This document shows, one piece after another, positions 33,202 through 39,865 of a stretch of DNA of 64,000 nt. Source of the DNA: Rapana venosa (lineage: Eukaryota > Mollusca > Gastropoda > Neogastropoda > Muricidae); assembly GCA_028751875.1 (NCBI GenBank), contig CM054157.1, forward strand, positions 48,657,482 through 48,721,481, given 5' to 3'. Each line of letters starts with the position of its first letter. The stretch's first letter is position 1. Under the pieces are notes generated by a model, which saw only the letters and a list, made by a program, of their open reading frames with translations, was not told where the DNA came from and made no database searches. The translations under genes and the position numbers were made by a program.

Positions 33202-33640
33202 CGTGTGTTGCACATAATTATTTAGCGCACGTAAAAGAACCCACGACAACAAGAGAGTTGTCCCTGGCAAAATTATGTAGAAAAAAGCCACTCTGATAGG
33301 GAAACAAGTACAGTTGCAGACAGAAAAAAAGAAGAAAAAAAAGGGTGGCGCTGCTCTTGTGGCGACGTGCTCTCCCTGGGGAGAGCAACCCGAATTTCAC
33401 GCAGAGAAATCTGCCGTGACTTAAAGTGGTATAAATACATAAATAAGTAAATAACAACCCCCCATGCTTTGCTCGGTACAGGTGAAGATGCTTCAAGCCC
33501 TGGGTCTGAAGTCGACCCTGATCACGGACGGAAGCTCCCCCATCAACCTGTTCAACACTGCCTCGGGCCTCATCGGAGGCCTCGTGCCCACCAAGCGTCG
33601 TCGACATGACGAGGACAGCGACGATGACACCGCCGCCTAA
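9925..33640 (+). CDS. MVP: Major vault protein (MVP), complete coding gene in 15 coding exons
   Basis: MVP is the main structural protein of vaults, the large cytoplasmic ribonucleoprotein barrels; many copies form the shell. The reconstructed chain is about 858 residues (human 893; the difference is mostly a shorter C-terminus). Coding exons are 9925-10058, 11186-11381, 12529-12655, 13724-13950, 15770-15895, 17138-17248, 18402-18521, 19792-19941, 20875-21116, 23510-23707, 25436-25577, 26795-27007, 28998-29241, 30971-31159 and 33482-33640. Residues 1 to about 480 are the antiparallel-strand vault repeats, about 480-660 the shoulder, 660-805 the cap helix, and the rest the cap ring. All junctions are GT-AG. 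Phases agree throughout except exon 13 to 14, where one extra base breaks the frame. The C-terminus ([14 protein letters not shown]) is basic then acidic. Identification rests on residue-level similarity to known MVPs along the whole length. Confidence 0.96.
10505..11174 (+). repeat. (ATC/ATT)n array carrying six copies of the MVP exon 3 acceptor and exon start
   Basis: Copies of ACCGCTGAACAG followed by GGTGGTGTATGGGCC and GAGAAGAT lie at about 10756-10792 (AG at 10767-10768), 10930-10966, 11014-11050 and 11094-11131. More diverged copies lie at 10505-10534 and 10614-10645. They are separated by ATC and ATT triplets. The true exon edge is the last copy, at 11174. The spacing between the last five AG sites is 174, 84, 81 and 78 bases, all multiples of three. 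Confidence 0.92.
11186..11381 (+). CDS. MVP: MVP exon 3, residues 45-110
   Basis: It starts after CTGAACAG and encodes [14 protein letters not shown] and [15 protein letters not shown], the conserved end of repeat 1 and repeat 2. The first base completes Arg45. The donor is AAACAG|GTGTGT. The start at 11186 is chosen because the sequence upstream of it is the decoy array rather than MVP-like. Confidence 0.9.
11425..12090 (-). mobile_element. Full SINE-A (11690-12035) inside a local duplication
   Basis: The tRNA-like head reads, on the reverse strand, GATAGCCTAGTGGTCAGAAC and ACCCGGGTTCGATTCCCG. The head plus the flank AGGGTTGATAT to TGTGATGTTTGATATGT occurs at both 11428-11570 and 11953-12085. 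A local duplication in intron 3 has therefore copied the end of the SINE together with unique sequence. Confidence 0.75.
12345..12385. repeat. (GT)n microsatellite in MVP intron 3
   Basis: Short GT and GTGCAT tract; the overlapping frames are shadows. Confidence 0.7.
12529..12655 (+). CDS. MVP: MVP exon 4, residues 111-153
   Basis: The acceptor is CTGTGGACAG and the exon encodes [11 protein letters not shown] and [18 protein letters not shown], the conserved repeat 3. The donor is GTCCAG|GTATGT, leaving one base of a Gly codon. Confidence 0.95.
12733..12946. repeat. (CT)n then (CA)n microsatellite
   Basis: A dinucleotide run of about 210 bases in intron 4, starting some 80 bases after the exon 4 donor. 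The frames reported over it are low-complexity shadows. Confidence 0.9.
12983..13135 (+). mobile_element. SINE-C 5' half
   Basis: It has the head GACAGGATAGCTCAGTGGTC and GTTAAGCAGCATCGAGTGTG, then GTGAATGGGTACCTGTCTC. It has a deletion where other copies carry GGATGGGTGACCG, so it is degraded. Confidence 0.65.
13335..13680 (+). repeat. Minisatellite in MVP intron 4, unit about 41 bp, about 8 copies
   Basis: The unit contains CCAACTTCAGGGAACTGGGG followed by ATAATAAATTTCCCATTTCT. The array ends 44 bases before exon 5. Each unit holds a TTCAGGG word that could act as a weak acceptor, but the unit does not copy the exon edge. Confidence 0.92.
13724..13950 (+). CDS. MVP: MVP exon 5, residues 153-228
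   Basis: The acceptor is TTGTTCCTCAG, preceded by a C-run. It encodes [36 protein letters not shown] and VLTDK, repeats 3 to 4 of the MVP wall. The donor is GACAAG|GTGAGA, phase 0. Confidence 0.96.
14019..14290 (+). mobile_element. tRNA-derived SINE, third tRNA-headed family
   Basis: The head has TGTGGTCGAGTGGTTTAGGC and CGCGGGTTCGATCCCGC, a good A-box and B-box pair. The 3' end is AGCTCCGGCTCTATGGTCC. A reverse-strand SINE-B follows directly. Confidence 0.7.
14318..14680 (-). mobile_element. SINE-B copy, nearly full length
   Basis: On the reverse strand it ends with CTTAAAGTGGTATAAATAAA. It includes GAGAGTTGTCCCTGGCAAA, and GGGCGCTAGTCTTTCGGATG. The tRNA-like head is partly lost. Confidence 0.75.
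14745..14965 (-). mobile_element. SINE-A body copy
   Basis: Reverse-strand copy running from GAGGATAATGGAATAAGCAC to the GGACCTCGGTTTATAGTCTC end. A purine-rich (GA)n block follows at 14965-15125. Confidence 0.8.
15260..15740. repeat. (GT)n, two repeat G copies and (ATC/ATT)n
   Basis: Two repeat G units at about 15350-15440 and 15540-15640 are each followed by an ATT/ATC triplet tract. The same triplet type makes up the exon 3 decoy array. It ends 30 bases before exon 6. Confidence 0.75.
15770..15895 (+). CDS. MVP: MVP exon 6, residues 229-270
   Basis: The acceptor is GATTGTCCTTACAG. It encodes [28 protein letters not shown], matching repeat 5. The donor is GAAGAG|GTGAGA, phase 0 at both ends. 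Confidence 0.96.
15957..16030 (+). mobile_element. SINE-A head fragment
   Basis: Only the tRNA-like head GATAGCCCAGTGGTTAGAGC and a worn B box (GGGATTGAGCC) remain. Confidence 0.5.
16560..16960 (+). repeat. Tandem array in MVP intron 6, about 4 units with (CA)n spacers
   Basis: The unit is ACACTATGGATAATATGTGC, then TCTGCAGACAAAATGACACA, then a (CA)n run of variable length. Copies start near 16590, 16708, 16846 and 16907. Variation is mainly in the CA runs. Confidence 0.85.
16968..17087 (-). pseudogene. LINE fragment close to MVP exon 7
   Basis: It matches 58342-58460 over CACCGTCAGATGTGTTTG, TCCAGCTCCTCTCGTGG-like and TTTGCAGGGTTAT words. At 58.4 kb the same sequence is the C-terminal end of a LINE protein. 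The fragment ends about 50 bases before the exon 7 start. Confidence 0.65.
17138..17248 (+). CDS. MVP: MVP exon 7, residues 271-307
   Basis: The acceptor is GCGTACGTTGCAG. It encodes [21 protein letters not shown] and QLGQKKLVK in separate blocks, matching repeat 6. The donor is GTCAAG|GTAAGA, phase 0. The open frame continues upstream of the acceptor but that part is the LINE fragment. Confidence 0.95.
17260..18150. other. MVP intron 7, AT-rich, no gene seen
   Basis: T-rich sequence with a diverged direct repeat (near 17800-17880 and 17935-18010, AGTTCGCATTCTTATTTGCC versus AGCTCGCAATCTTATTTTGC) and a repeat G scrap near 18010-18045. Confidence 0.6.
18155..18365 (-). mobile_element. SINE-A body copy
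   Basis: It ends 37 bases before the exon 8 start, so the exon 8 branch point lies at or just beyond the SINE end. The sequence GGACTTCCATTATTTTATG separates them. Confidence 0.8.
18402..18521 (+). CDS. MVP: MVP exon 8, residues 308-347
   Basis: The acceptor is GTTATTGCGCAG. It encodes [18 protein letters not shown] and [11 protein letters not shown], matching repeats 6-7. The donor is GAAGGG|GTACGT, phase 0 at both ends. Confidence 0.95.
18555..19735. repeat. Pyrimidine-rich low-complexity region in MVP intron 8
   Basis: CT, CTGT and CCCT tracts alternate with a 30-base C-run (18698-18728) and three tandem units near 19285-19500 holding AAAATACATACAAAATAAAA plus a CT run. Long open frames on both strands are artefacts of the composition. 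Confidence 0.85.
19792..19941 (+). CDS. MVP: MVP exon 9, residues 348-397
   Basis: The acceptor is GCGATTTGCAG. It encodes [15 protein letters not shown] and [18 protein letters not shown], matching repeats 7-8. The donor is GGCAAG|GTACGC, phase 0 at both ends. Reading past the donor meets a stop at 19948-19950. Confidence 0.96.
19975..20720 (+). repeat. G/GT-rich array carrying four copies of the MVP exon 9 donor
   Basis: Copies of ATCAAGACTGGCAAAGTA with TTGATTTTGGTTGGAGGACT lie at 20038-20081, 20191-20231, 20312-20356 and 20513-20556. Each carries GT at 20054, 20206, 20330 or 20531. The real edge reads GGCAAG|GTACGC; all copies read GGCAAA|GTATG or GTACG. Runs of G and GT separate them. 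Confidence 0.9.
20875..21116 (+). CDS. MVP: MVP exon 10, residues 398-478
   Basis: The acceptor is ATCTTCTCCAG after a T-run. It encodes [20 protein letters not shown], then a variable linker, then [13 protein letters not shown], matching repeats 8-9. The donor is GCCAG|GTGTGG, leaving two bases of an Arg codon. Confidence 0.96.
21120..21550 (+). repeat. GT/GGG minisatellite in MVP intron 10
   Basis: The array starts right at the donor. It holds about ten units of GGGCATGTTTGTGTGTGTGT with variants. The open frames here are low-complexity artefacts. Confidence 0.9.
21555..22020 (+). other. MVP intron 10, mobile repeat scrap and AT-rich sequence
   Basis: The start matches a short repeat also at 24975-25060, 47748-47800 and 56620-56700 (GGTTCATTGAATAAGCAATG and CATCAAGCCATC). 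The rest is AT-rich with CA runs and nothing coding was seen. Confidence 0.5.
22030..22320. repeat. (GT)n and G-run low-complexity block
   Basis: GTGAGT-type runs and two G-runs, then CT and CA dinucleotides. A SINE-A 3' end scrap follows at 22330-22410 (GCACATAAGTGCTTATTCC). Confidence 0.85.
22555..23500 (+). repeat. Array of about 28-bp units before MVP exon 11, with exon-edge copies
   Basis: More than 25 units of GGCACAATCTAGTTTTTGCC plus ATTATTTTT lie in the 3' part of intron 10. Three units instead carry a match to the exon 11 acceptor and start: TTGGCACAGTGATGTTTACC at 23020, TAGCACAGAGTGATGTTCGC at 23134 and TTGGCACAGAGTGATGTTTG at 23213. The real edge at 23503 reads TTGGCACAGAGTGATGTTCG. 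Confidence 0.9.
23510..23707 (+). CDS. MVP: MVP exon 11, residues 478-544
   Basis: It starts after GGCACAG. Its first base completes the Arg codon. It encodes [25 protein letters not shown] and [19 protein letters not shown], the end of the repeats and start of the shoulder. The donor is AACTG|GTGAGT, splitting the Trp codon. Confidence 0.96.
23745..24302 (+). mobile_element. LINE-L: 5'-truncated LINE insertion with 15-bp target duplication
   Basis: The insert is bounded by TGATATTAGGCCATG at 23745-23759 and 24288-24302. Inside is an open frame to the stop at 24279-24281 that encodes the C-terminal part of a LINE reverse transcriptase. It has [31 protein letters not shown], then a basic [11 protein letters not shown] region. 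It ends in a short (GAT)n tail. The intact frame and clean duplication suggest a fairly recent insertion into MVP intron 11, only 37 bases after the donor. Confidence 0.88.
24310..24970. other. MVP intron 11, G/T-rich sequence with repeat D
   Basis: T- and G-rich sequence with TTTTGTGTTTTGTTT runs at 24530-24660, a reverse repeat D at about 24665-24760, then G/GT-rich sequence. No gene. Confidence 0.6.
25140..25335. repeat. (CT)n, (CTTT)n tract and SINE-A 3' end
   Basis: (CA)n, (CT)n and TTTC runs are followed by a SINE-A 3' end (GCACATGGGTGCTTATTC) at 25270-25335. Confidence 0.8.
25436..25577 (+). CDS. MVP: MVP exon 12, residues 544-591
   Basis: The acceptor is GTGGTGCAG. It completes the split Trp and encodes [29 protein letters not shown] and FDDFHK. 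This is the shoulder domain, which has a PHB/stomatin-like fold in known vault structures. The donor is CACAAG|GTGAGA, phase 0. Confidence 0.97.
25640..25885. mobile_element. Repeat G followed by reverse SINE-A
   Basis: Repeat G (GAATTTATATAGCGCTGAAT) at 25655-25715 is followed, after an A-run, by SINE-A on the reverse strand at 25745-25885. The same pairing recurs at 29650-29955, 48905-49215 and 63045-63215. Confidence 0.7.
26230..26660. repeat. G/GT-rich, (GA)n and (TA)n low complexity
   Basis: G-rich sequence passes into (GA)n, (CT)n and (TA)n, then a SINE-A 3' end at 26605-26655. The open frames are artefacts. Confidence 0.85.
26795..27007 (+). CDS. MVP: MVP exon 13, residues 592-662, with one surplus base
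   Basis: The acceptor is CACACACAG. It encodes [46 protein letters not shown] and TTNSQEA, the end of the shoulder. The donor is GGCCAG|GTAAAG. Its length (213) gives phase 0, but exon 14 needs two bases carried in. Known MVPs have a small residue and a Lys or Arg before HEA. Removing one G of the GG at 27002-27003 would restore that, so an insertion or sequencing error near the exon end is likely. Confidence 0.93.
27010..28740 (+). repeat. 1.7-kb G/GT-rich array in MVP intron 13
   Basis: Nearly all G and T on the plus strand. Long G-runs come first (27030-27370), then about twelve units of GGTTGGATGGGTG with GTGTGTG, GAGAGAGA and GGGGTGG. Strong strand asymmetry and many runs of three or more G make quadruplex folding plausible. 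A 708-codon reverse frame across it is an artefact. Confidence 0.93.
28840..28995 (+). repeat. CT-rich tract forming the exon 14 pyrimidine tract
   Basis: About 155 bases of C and T run directly into the exon 14 acceptor CTCTCCACAG. The open frames over it continue into the exon and are only partly real. Confidence 0.9.
28998..29241 (+). CDS. MVP: MVP exon 14, residues 662-743
   Basis: The acceptor is CTCTCCACAG. One base is carried in, then [36 protein letters not shown] and [13 protein letters not shown] follow. This is the charged cap helix that forms a long coiled coil in vaults. The donor is GAAGCC|GTGAGT, phase 0. Confidence 0.95.
29255..29555 (+). repeat. Minisatellite in MVP intron 14, unit TTCGAATCTTTCTGTGTG
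   Basis: About 16 units of 18-22 bases start some 15 bases after the exon 14 donor. Units differ in a CTTTGTG or CTGTGTG ending. Confidence 0.92.
29650..29955. mobile_element. (AAT)n, repeat G and reverse SINE-A composite
   Basis: (AAT)n and repeat G at 29650-29735 are joined by an A-run to a reverse SINE-A at 29755-29955. Confidence 0.75.
30231..30350 (-). pseudogene. LINE C-terminal scrap
   Basis: The reverse strand reads [17 protein letters not shown], like the last residues of a LINE reverse transcriptase. A repeat D copy lies just before it (30128-30240). Short and uncertain. Confidence 0.4.
30345..30850 (+). repeat. Minisatellite in MVP intron 14, unit about 33 bp
   Basis: About 14 units of CGGCCAGAACAAAAACAACA plus AAACCAGCAAAAAA. 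The open frames on both strands (more than 150 codons) come from the unit length being close to a multiple of three and are not genes. Confidence 0.92.
30971..31159 (+). CDS. MVP: MVP exon 15, residues 744-806
   Basis: The acceptor is GTCCTCCCCAG. It encodes [31 protein letters not shown] and [10 protein letters not shown], the end of the cap helix. The donor is ATGCAG|GTGAGT, phase 0. Confidence 0.96.
31345..31500 (+). mobile_element. LINE-L 3' end fragment with (GAT)n tail
   Basis: It matches the last 140 bases of the insertion at 23745-24302 ([27 protein letters not shown]) and ends in (GAT)n. A third copy is at 45165-45280. Confidence 0.8.
31550..32195 (+). pseudogene. LINE-K 3' end fragment and flank
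   Basis: From about 31895 to 32190 it matches, in the opposite sense, 53500-53760. The frames read [18 protein letters not shown]-like and [13 protein letters not shown], the C-terminus of a LINE reverse transcriptase with several frame breaks. The stretch 31550-31890 shows nothing I recognise. Confidence 0.65.
32215..32560 (+). repeat. Degenerate tandem array in MVP intron 15
   Basis: About six units of roughly 50 bases with GGTTGGCTAGGGTGTTGATA-like words and ATC/ATT runs. Confidence 0.6.
32560..32990 (-). repeat. Interspersed repeat shared with 7735-8115, split by repeat G
   Basis: The reverse strand matches 7735-8115. Repeat G (ATTTATATAGCGCTGAATC) is inserted at about 32775-32880. Confidence 0.6.
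33041..33455 (+). mobile_element. SINE-B, full length, 26 bases before MVP exon 16
   Basis: The head GGTGGTCTAGAGGTAACACG and GGTTCGTATCC form worn A and B boxes. The body has ATTAGACCATGAGTGGTGG, and the 3' end is CTTAAAGTGGTATAAATA. Only ACAACCCCCCATGCTTTGCT and a few more bases separate it from the exon 16 acceptor. Confidence 0.85.
33482..33640 (+). CDS. MVP: MVP exon 16, residues 807-858 and stop
   Basis: The acceptor is GCTCGGTACAG. It encodes [25 protein letters not shown] and a GLIGG segment, the cap ring, then a basic-acidic tail ending at TAA 33638-33640. The human protein continues about 30 residues further. Confidence 0.96.
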   Translation: MKMLQALGLKSTLITDGSSPINLFNTASGLIGGLVPTKRRRHDEDSDDDTAA

Positions 33641-35068
33641 ACCGTCTGCCTCCGTTGTCGGGGAAAAAAAGTGAAGAGAGCGTGGAAGGAGATGAATGTC
33701 TAAATCGCCTGCCTCGTCTGGTTTGGAAAAGCAAGAGAGAAAGGAGGAGAGCCTGAATTTTTCGCAGGTTTTTATTAATGATGTGTTGTTTGTTGGTGGG
33801 ACGTTGAGGCAAAAATGTGAAACGTAAGACTTCTGTGAGAAAAAAGATCATCAAAAAATTTAAATGTGGTGATTGTTGAGAAGGGATTGTGTGTGAAGCG
33901 TTATTTCTGTTAATAGTTGGGTGTGCATTTTTTTTTAAAATAATAAAAAGTTGAAGTGTGAGTACTAAGTGTTGAAAGTAGATGTCAAAGTGTAAATGTT
34001 AATGAGAAAGAAAAGAGCATTGATCTTTGCGCTGTGCTTGCTTTGTTTTTGTTGTTGTTGGTTTCTAAGTAAATGCGGAACAGGTGATAAAGGGTGATAA
34101 CTTTTTCTTGTACCAGAATGAATTACAGTTTGTATGAAATTTCTTTTTTTTTGGTGGGGGGATTATATTTTCATCATTGGATGAATGCGTAGTTACACCA
34201 ATACCAAGTTCAACCCTTACTTAAAGTGTATATATCAGGTAGAAAGAATCCCTGAAGTCGGAATGCGGCTACCTTCATGGTGGGCAAAACAATGATCGCA
34301 TACACAAAAAAATCTCACCATTGGTGAACCTCAGAGCTTTAGCTGAGGAATGAAAAAAAAGCAGATGAATTTTAAGGCAATGTGAGGTATGGTAGTTGCA
34401 AGCTTGTGTGTATGTGTGATGGTGTTGAATAATCGTTTTCAGAATACTGTGGTCCACATTACTTATGATAATGTCCATAATTTCTAGAATATTGTCCATA
34501 TAACACATGATGGTGACGTTACTAATCGTTTCTAGAATGTTGTCGTCCCCAAGTATCTATGATGATAATCATGTCAAGAATATATTGTCATTTGAATATG
34601 ATGATCACAATGTTCATCATTTCTTAGAAAATTTTTGTTTATACATTTTGTTGTTGTCTGAACTGTTGAAACTGTGATGTTTGACCATTTATACACCTAT
34701 TTAAGTTTTTATCAACTTTTTTTCATTGACATCGTTATTTGTTTTGATACGTTTTACTCTCAAAAAGTAGGGAGCAAGATGCATAATTGTGATATTTATC
34801 ATTGTTCTTCTGTGCCCCATCTTTGAAAAGACTGAAACTGAAAATAAATGTTACTTTTTCAGATTTGCTCACGAATCATATATACTTGATCTATATATGT
34901 TTGGGGGGCATTTTATGTGGATGTTGAAAAAGGCTGTATTGTGCAGTATCTTAAGTATGTACAGTTTTTCTTGGCATTGTAGTGTGATTTTCTTATTGAG
35001 GAATATCTTTCCCAGTCTTGTTTTTTCTGTGATTAAACCTTTCAATAAAACCAGCTGGACTTGGATGT
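33641..35068 (+). other. MVP: MVP 3' UTR, candidate
   Basis: AT-rich sequence with no coding potential. AATAAA signals lie at 33942-33947 and 35044-35049. The second is followed by a GT-rich stretch (35078-35108) that could serve as a downstream element. A repeat D copy lies at 34247-34350. Which signal is used cannot be told from sequence. Confidence 0.6.
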
Positions 35069-35074
35069 GTTTTC

Positions 35075-35108
<34 letters not shown>

Positions 35109-35289
35109 CAAATCCAGCCTCAAAACACACTTATTTTCTACCTGAGACTTTCCCCTCATATCTGTCCTTAATTTTCAACAGCATTCTTCACCTCCTAAGT
35201 GTGTTCGCGAGTTTGTGTGTGTGTGTGTGCGTGCGCATGGATTTGAAACATGTTATTATGTTTAAGGAGAGTTGCATGCGTGTACATGA

Positions 35290-35475
35290 TTTGAGTGCAA
35301 GCGCTTCGATTTGTCCGTTTTTACAAGATTCAGTGCTATATAAATTCCATATTATCATTATTATGTGTTTTGTGTGTGGGCATAAATAAGGAGGAAGCTC
35401 AAAACAGAGAGAGATGGAGAAGGTCTCAATGTCAAACCTCCCTTGGGAGAAACATGACAAAAAAGGAAGATGTGT
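35290..35475. repeat. Repeat G (reverse) and LINE-K scrap
   Basis: Repeat G at about 35290-35365 is followed by a 90-base LINE-K end (AATAAGGAGGAAGCTCAAAA) at 35379-35470 on the plus strand. Confidence 0.6.
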
Positions 35476-35699
35476 GTGTGTGTGTTGTTGTTGACTTCAA
35501 TTTTATGTCTGTTTACTTCTAGTGATATTAGACGAGGGGGAACAAATGGAGGGGTGGATATCTTATTAACAACAAAAAATAGATAAATTATAAAAAAAAA
35601 ATTACCCCCCCTCAAAACACCAACCATGCTTTTACAAAAAAAATCACATAAAGAAACTTGGCAATGCAACAGGAATTATAAAAACCTAAAAACATGTCA

Positions 35700-36240
35700 T
35701 TAACGTTAATGCAACTATAACAAATGTCCTAAGGGACTGCGATAAAGACCTTTCACAATTTCAAATGCCAGTTTTAAATTACTGAATATGCTGGTAAGGG
35801 AATTTGCAGAAAAATGGGGCATGAAAGGTTTTACACTCTGGCAGTCAAAAAGTATATGAGTATTGGTGATATTCTCACCACTTAGACATTTACCATTTTT
35901 GCTGAATTTGGTTATCAATGCATTTAGTTTCATTCTATAAAATAAAGCAGTAATTTTTCTTGACATAAAAACATTTACACAAGCCTTTGAATGGTTCACG
36001 ACTGTTAAATTATTGGTGTTAATTGCAGTTCTAGTTAAAGATCTATCATTTTGCTGATTAGTTTTGGTGACCTGTCTCCATGATTTTTGTTCTAGTAAGC
36101 TGTACCCCTCTTTTAAGGATAGAGGCACATGCAATTCTATTGCATCCCGTTCATGTTTTGCACCTTTTTTGGCAGCTCTATCCGCCCACTCATTTGGAAA
36201 GAATCCAGTGTGTGAAGGCATCCAACAAAAATTAACACTT
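35700..36240 (-). pseudogene. LINE RNase H-like C-terminal fragment
   Basis: A 168-codon reverse frame starts with PSHTGFFPNEWADRAAKKGA, the last motif of an RNase H domain (the usual form is HxGxxGNExAD). It goes on to GENITNTHILFDCQ, resembling the cysteine-histidine tail of jockey-like LINE proteins. The 5' part is missing. Confidence 0.75.
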
Positions 36241-36249
36241 ATGCCCTTT

Positions 36250-37116
36250 TTGTGTGTGTGTGTGTGTATCCTAGTGAGAGAAAAATTGTGTCATATGAGA
36301 GAAAAAATATGTGTATGTGTGTGTAATAGTGAGAGAAAAATTGTGTGTTTTTGTGTGTGTGAATGTGTGTGTATGTGTGAGTGAGTGATGGTGAGAAAAA
36401 AATCTAGGAGTATATCTTAGTCCAAAACCTTTGTCGCTTTTTTCAACACAAATGGTCTGAGACCTTTTTGTAAACACTCAATGTAACATGTTAATTACAT
36501 GTTTATATGCACAAACACACACATATGCACACAAGACCCACCCCTCCCCCCCATCTTAACACACACACATGCATGCACATGTGAGAACACACACACACAA
36601 ATCACCCACATGCGCGCACACACTCACACTTTTGTCACTGTAATGAGCAAAATCAAATTTATTTTTCTGAAAACACAAAACCAACAAATACATTCATCAA
36701 CATTTCGGTAATAAAACAAACCGACTATACAATAATAACTCCTGTTCAAAAGAACAGCTGCATATTGATTACTATATAAACCAATACTAAACAGCTTCGC
36801 TTACAAAACATAATATACAAACAAAACAAAACAATACCACCATTTCCATCCGAATCCGTTGAAAAATTGCTTCTTCACACATGCACACTTCCTCATAGTA
36901 TGTTCACAGTAATGATAAAAATTCACTACAATGAAAAAAATTCACTGTGGTTATAAAACATTCTTTACAACAATGTGAATGATTTTTTTAAAAAAATCAT
37001 ATACTATCTCAGACTCGAGAAAATAAAAACATGCTACAATAACGGGTTATATATCAAAAACTGCAGTTCCAACCATTTATAAAGAATGAGAGAAATTTGT
37101 GGAGAGAGAGAGAGCG

Positions 37117-37157
<41 letters not shown>

Positions 37158-37440
37158 ATGAATAATCTTTAGAGAGAGAGAAATGGACACAGAGACTTCA
37201 AGAAAGAAAGACACCCCCCCCCCCCCCATCCCCAAAAAAGCCACACACACACACAAAAACCCAACTACAACAACAATACCCCCAAACTCGTACAAATGTT
37301 TCATAACAAAGAAAGTCAAACTGGTAACAAACAGAACAACAGTTTGCAAAAAGAGAGAGAGAGAGAGAGAGAGAACAACAGTCAATAAGATGTTATAGTG
37401 TTTATTCCTATTGAAATTCTAGTATAATATGATTGCAAAA
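36250..37440. other. Non-coding stretch; possible CHEK2 3' end
   Basis: GT and CA microsatellites (36250-36380, 36510-36630), AT-rich unique sequence (36640-37080), then (GA)n tracts (37105-37155, 37350-37375). On the reverse strand an AATAAA signal lies at 36658-36663, which could end the CHEK2 transcript. This is speculation. Confidence 0.35.
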
Positions 37441-37446
37441 TTGATG

Positions 37447-37830
37447 TAGTGGATCGGTGGTCTAGAGGTAACGCGCCTGTCTAGAAAGTGAAAAGTCCGG
37501 GTCGGAAGTGTGCAGTGATTCGAATTCCATTTGGGCCCCCAACTTTTTCCCCATCCATTAGACCATGAGTGGTGGTCTGGGCGCAAGTCTTTCAGATGAG
37601 ACGATAAACCAAGGTCCTGTGTTACACAAAATTATTAATCGCACATAAAAGAACCCACGGCAATAAGAGAGTTGTCCCTGGCAAAATTCTTAGAAAAAAA
37701 GCCAGTCTGACAGGGAAACAAATACAGACCAAAAAACACTGCTCTTGTAGCAATGTGCTCTCCCCGGGAAGAACGGCCCAAATTTCACACCCAGAAATCT
37801 CATGACTTAAAGCGGTATAAAGAAATAAAT
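37447..37830 (+). mobile_element. SINE-B, full length
   Basis: The head is GATCGGTGGTCTAGAGGTAA and the 3' end CTTAAAGCGGTATAAAGAAA. No clear target duplication. Confidence 0.85.
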
Positions 37831-38102
37831 GACCTGATCTAAAAATTATAATTTTTTTCTATTAAAAAACCAGGATCAATTATTATTTTCAAACTATTGT
37901 CCAACAGATGAGAGATCATCGCTGATCTTTAGTCACCTTCGCAATACTACTAGGTAAAGGGGTTGAAATAAGCCCAAAGCCCAAAAGGTTTGCCTTTCAT
38001 TTTATTTACTTTTTTGTTTTGGCTGCTCCATTATCTGTGACAAGCCTGTGCTGCTACTCTCATTCCAATAATTATTGCCATTCCATTCATTAAACATAAA
38101 AG

Positions 38103-38395
38103 AGGTAAAGGTGTTCCCATAACCTATGTTGTCACTGCAGAGCAAGGCGTCAGAGACCTCAGCTTCTCTAAGGGCCAGCATATTGAGGGCGGCGCCCATC
38201 TCCTCTCCCTCGCTGCTTTACCTTCCCTGACCCTAAAGAGACAGGTACCCATTTACAGCTGGGTGAAGTAGGGGACTGTACTGAAGCCAAGGTGCACAAA
38301 CAGTCACCCATACACTAGGTAACCACATTCAATGCTGCTTAACCATAGTTTGGGGAAAGCAAGAGCTCTGACCACTGAGCTATCCTGTCCCCATC
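38103..38395 (-). mobile_element. SINE-C copy
   Basis: It carries the GGGCGGCGCCCATCTCCTCT body and, on the reverse strand, the 5S-like part, mutated near AGCATTGAATGTGG. Confidence 0.85.
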
Positions 38396-38399
38396 CCAG

Positions 38400-39490
38400 T
38401 TGTACTGAAGACTAATCAGAAGTTCATGGAAAACTGAGCTGAAAAGTTGCTCAAAAGTTTGTGGTGAGTGAGTGAAAAGAGTACAACTGCAAATGACTTT
38501 TTCCCCCTTTCTTCTCGTGTATGTAATGGCAGTGTTGAGGTAAAAATGTATTTTTGGTTAATCATCAAATTTACTGATTTTTTTGTTTTGATTCAGTTGA
38601 CTGATTTATCTTTTCACTTATTCCATTCAGTTTACTGATTAAATGTATTTTTGGTTAATCATCAAATTTACTAATTTTTGCTTTGATTCAGTTGACTGAT
38701 TTATCACTTATTTCATTCAGTTTACTGATTTTATATTTTCAAAGAATTTTAATGATTTATATTTTTATTCAATAGATTGGTTTACATTTTCACTTCTTCA
38801 TATTTTTAATTAGGCACTGAATTTTCTGATTTACTCGGTCAACACCACTTCTTCACCGATTTACATTTTCATTTATTTGCTCAATATACTGATTTCTATT
38901 TTTTACAGAATTTAAATGGTTCTATTCCAATTGCCTGATCTGAGTAAAATCATTCGTTTTCTTTACTTTAAATTAAAGCTACAAAACAACATATCCATAA
39001 GTGGAGACAAACCCAAAAAAGAAAAGAAAACAAAACAAACCTGCCTGCACGCTTCCAACAAAACAAACTGCTCACTTTCTGAATGAAATTGCCAATTTGA
39101 AAAACCATGATTGAACTTTATACAACAATCACACAGCAGAAATATTCGTTATGAATGCAACATGATAAAATAATGAAACATATGAAACTACTTACACAAG
39201 TCTTGGACCTTTGCTAAAACATTACTAGACCCACCCACCCCCCACCAAACCCACACACAAAAATGATACAGAAAACAACATACTGACAAAAAACTGACAT
39301 AGTCAACAACCATACACAAAATGATGGAGTATACTGCAAAATGATATCAGTTTAATTGCAGCAGAACTTCTGTCTGTTTCTTTTTCTTCTGCATCAAACT
39401 ACTTTGCCAATTCACTATGATGGCGACCATACTGAAATTAAAGAAAAACTGTCTGATTGGTCGAAATGCTGAATGGTTATACACAAAGCA
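38400..39490. other. AT-rich stretch with an imperfect repeat, no gene
   Basis: Two units near 38540-38640 and 38640-38730 share TGTATTTTTGGTTAATCATC and GTTGACTGATTTATC. The rest is AT-rich with no reading frame of note. Confidence 0.6.
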
Positions 39491-39494
39491 TCCA

Positions 39495-39497
<3 letters not shown>

Positions 39498-39551
<54 letters not shown>

Positions 39552-39834
39552 GTAAAGGAGTCCATAACCTATAAGGTCGTAGGAGCGAGGCGTCAGAGAC
39601 CTCATTTCTCTAGGGCCAGCATATTGAGGGCGGCGCCCATCTCCTCTCCCTCGCTGCTTTACCTTTCCTGACCCTAAAGAGGGCAGGTACCCATTTACAG
39701 CTGGGTGAACTGGGGGAACTGTACTGAAGCCAAGGCGCGCAAACGGTCACCCATCCAACTGGTAACCACGCTCGACGCTGCTTAACTTGGCTGGGGGAAA
39801 GTGAGTGCTCCGACCACTGAGCTATCCCGTCCCC

Positions 39835-39865
<31 letters not shown>

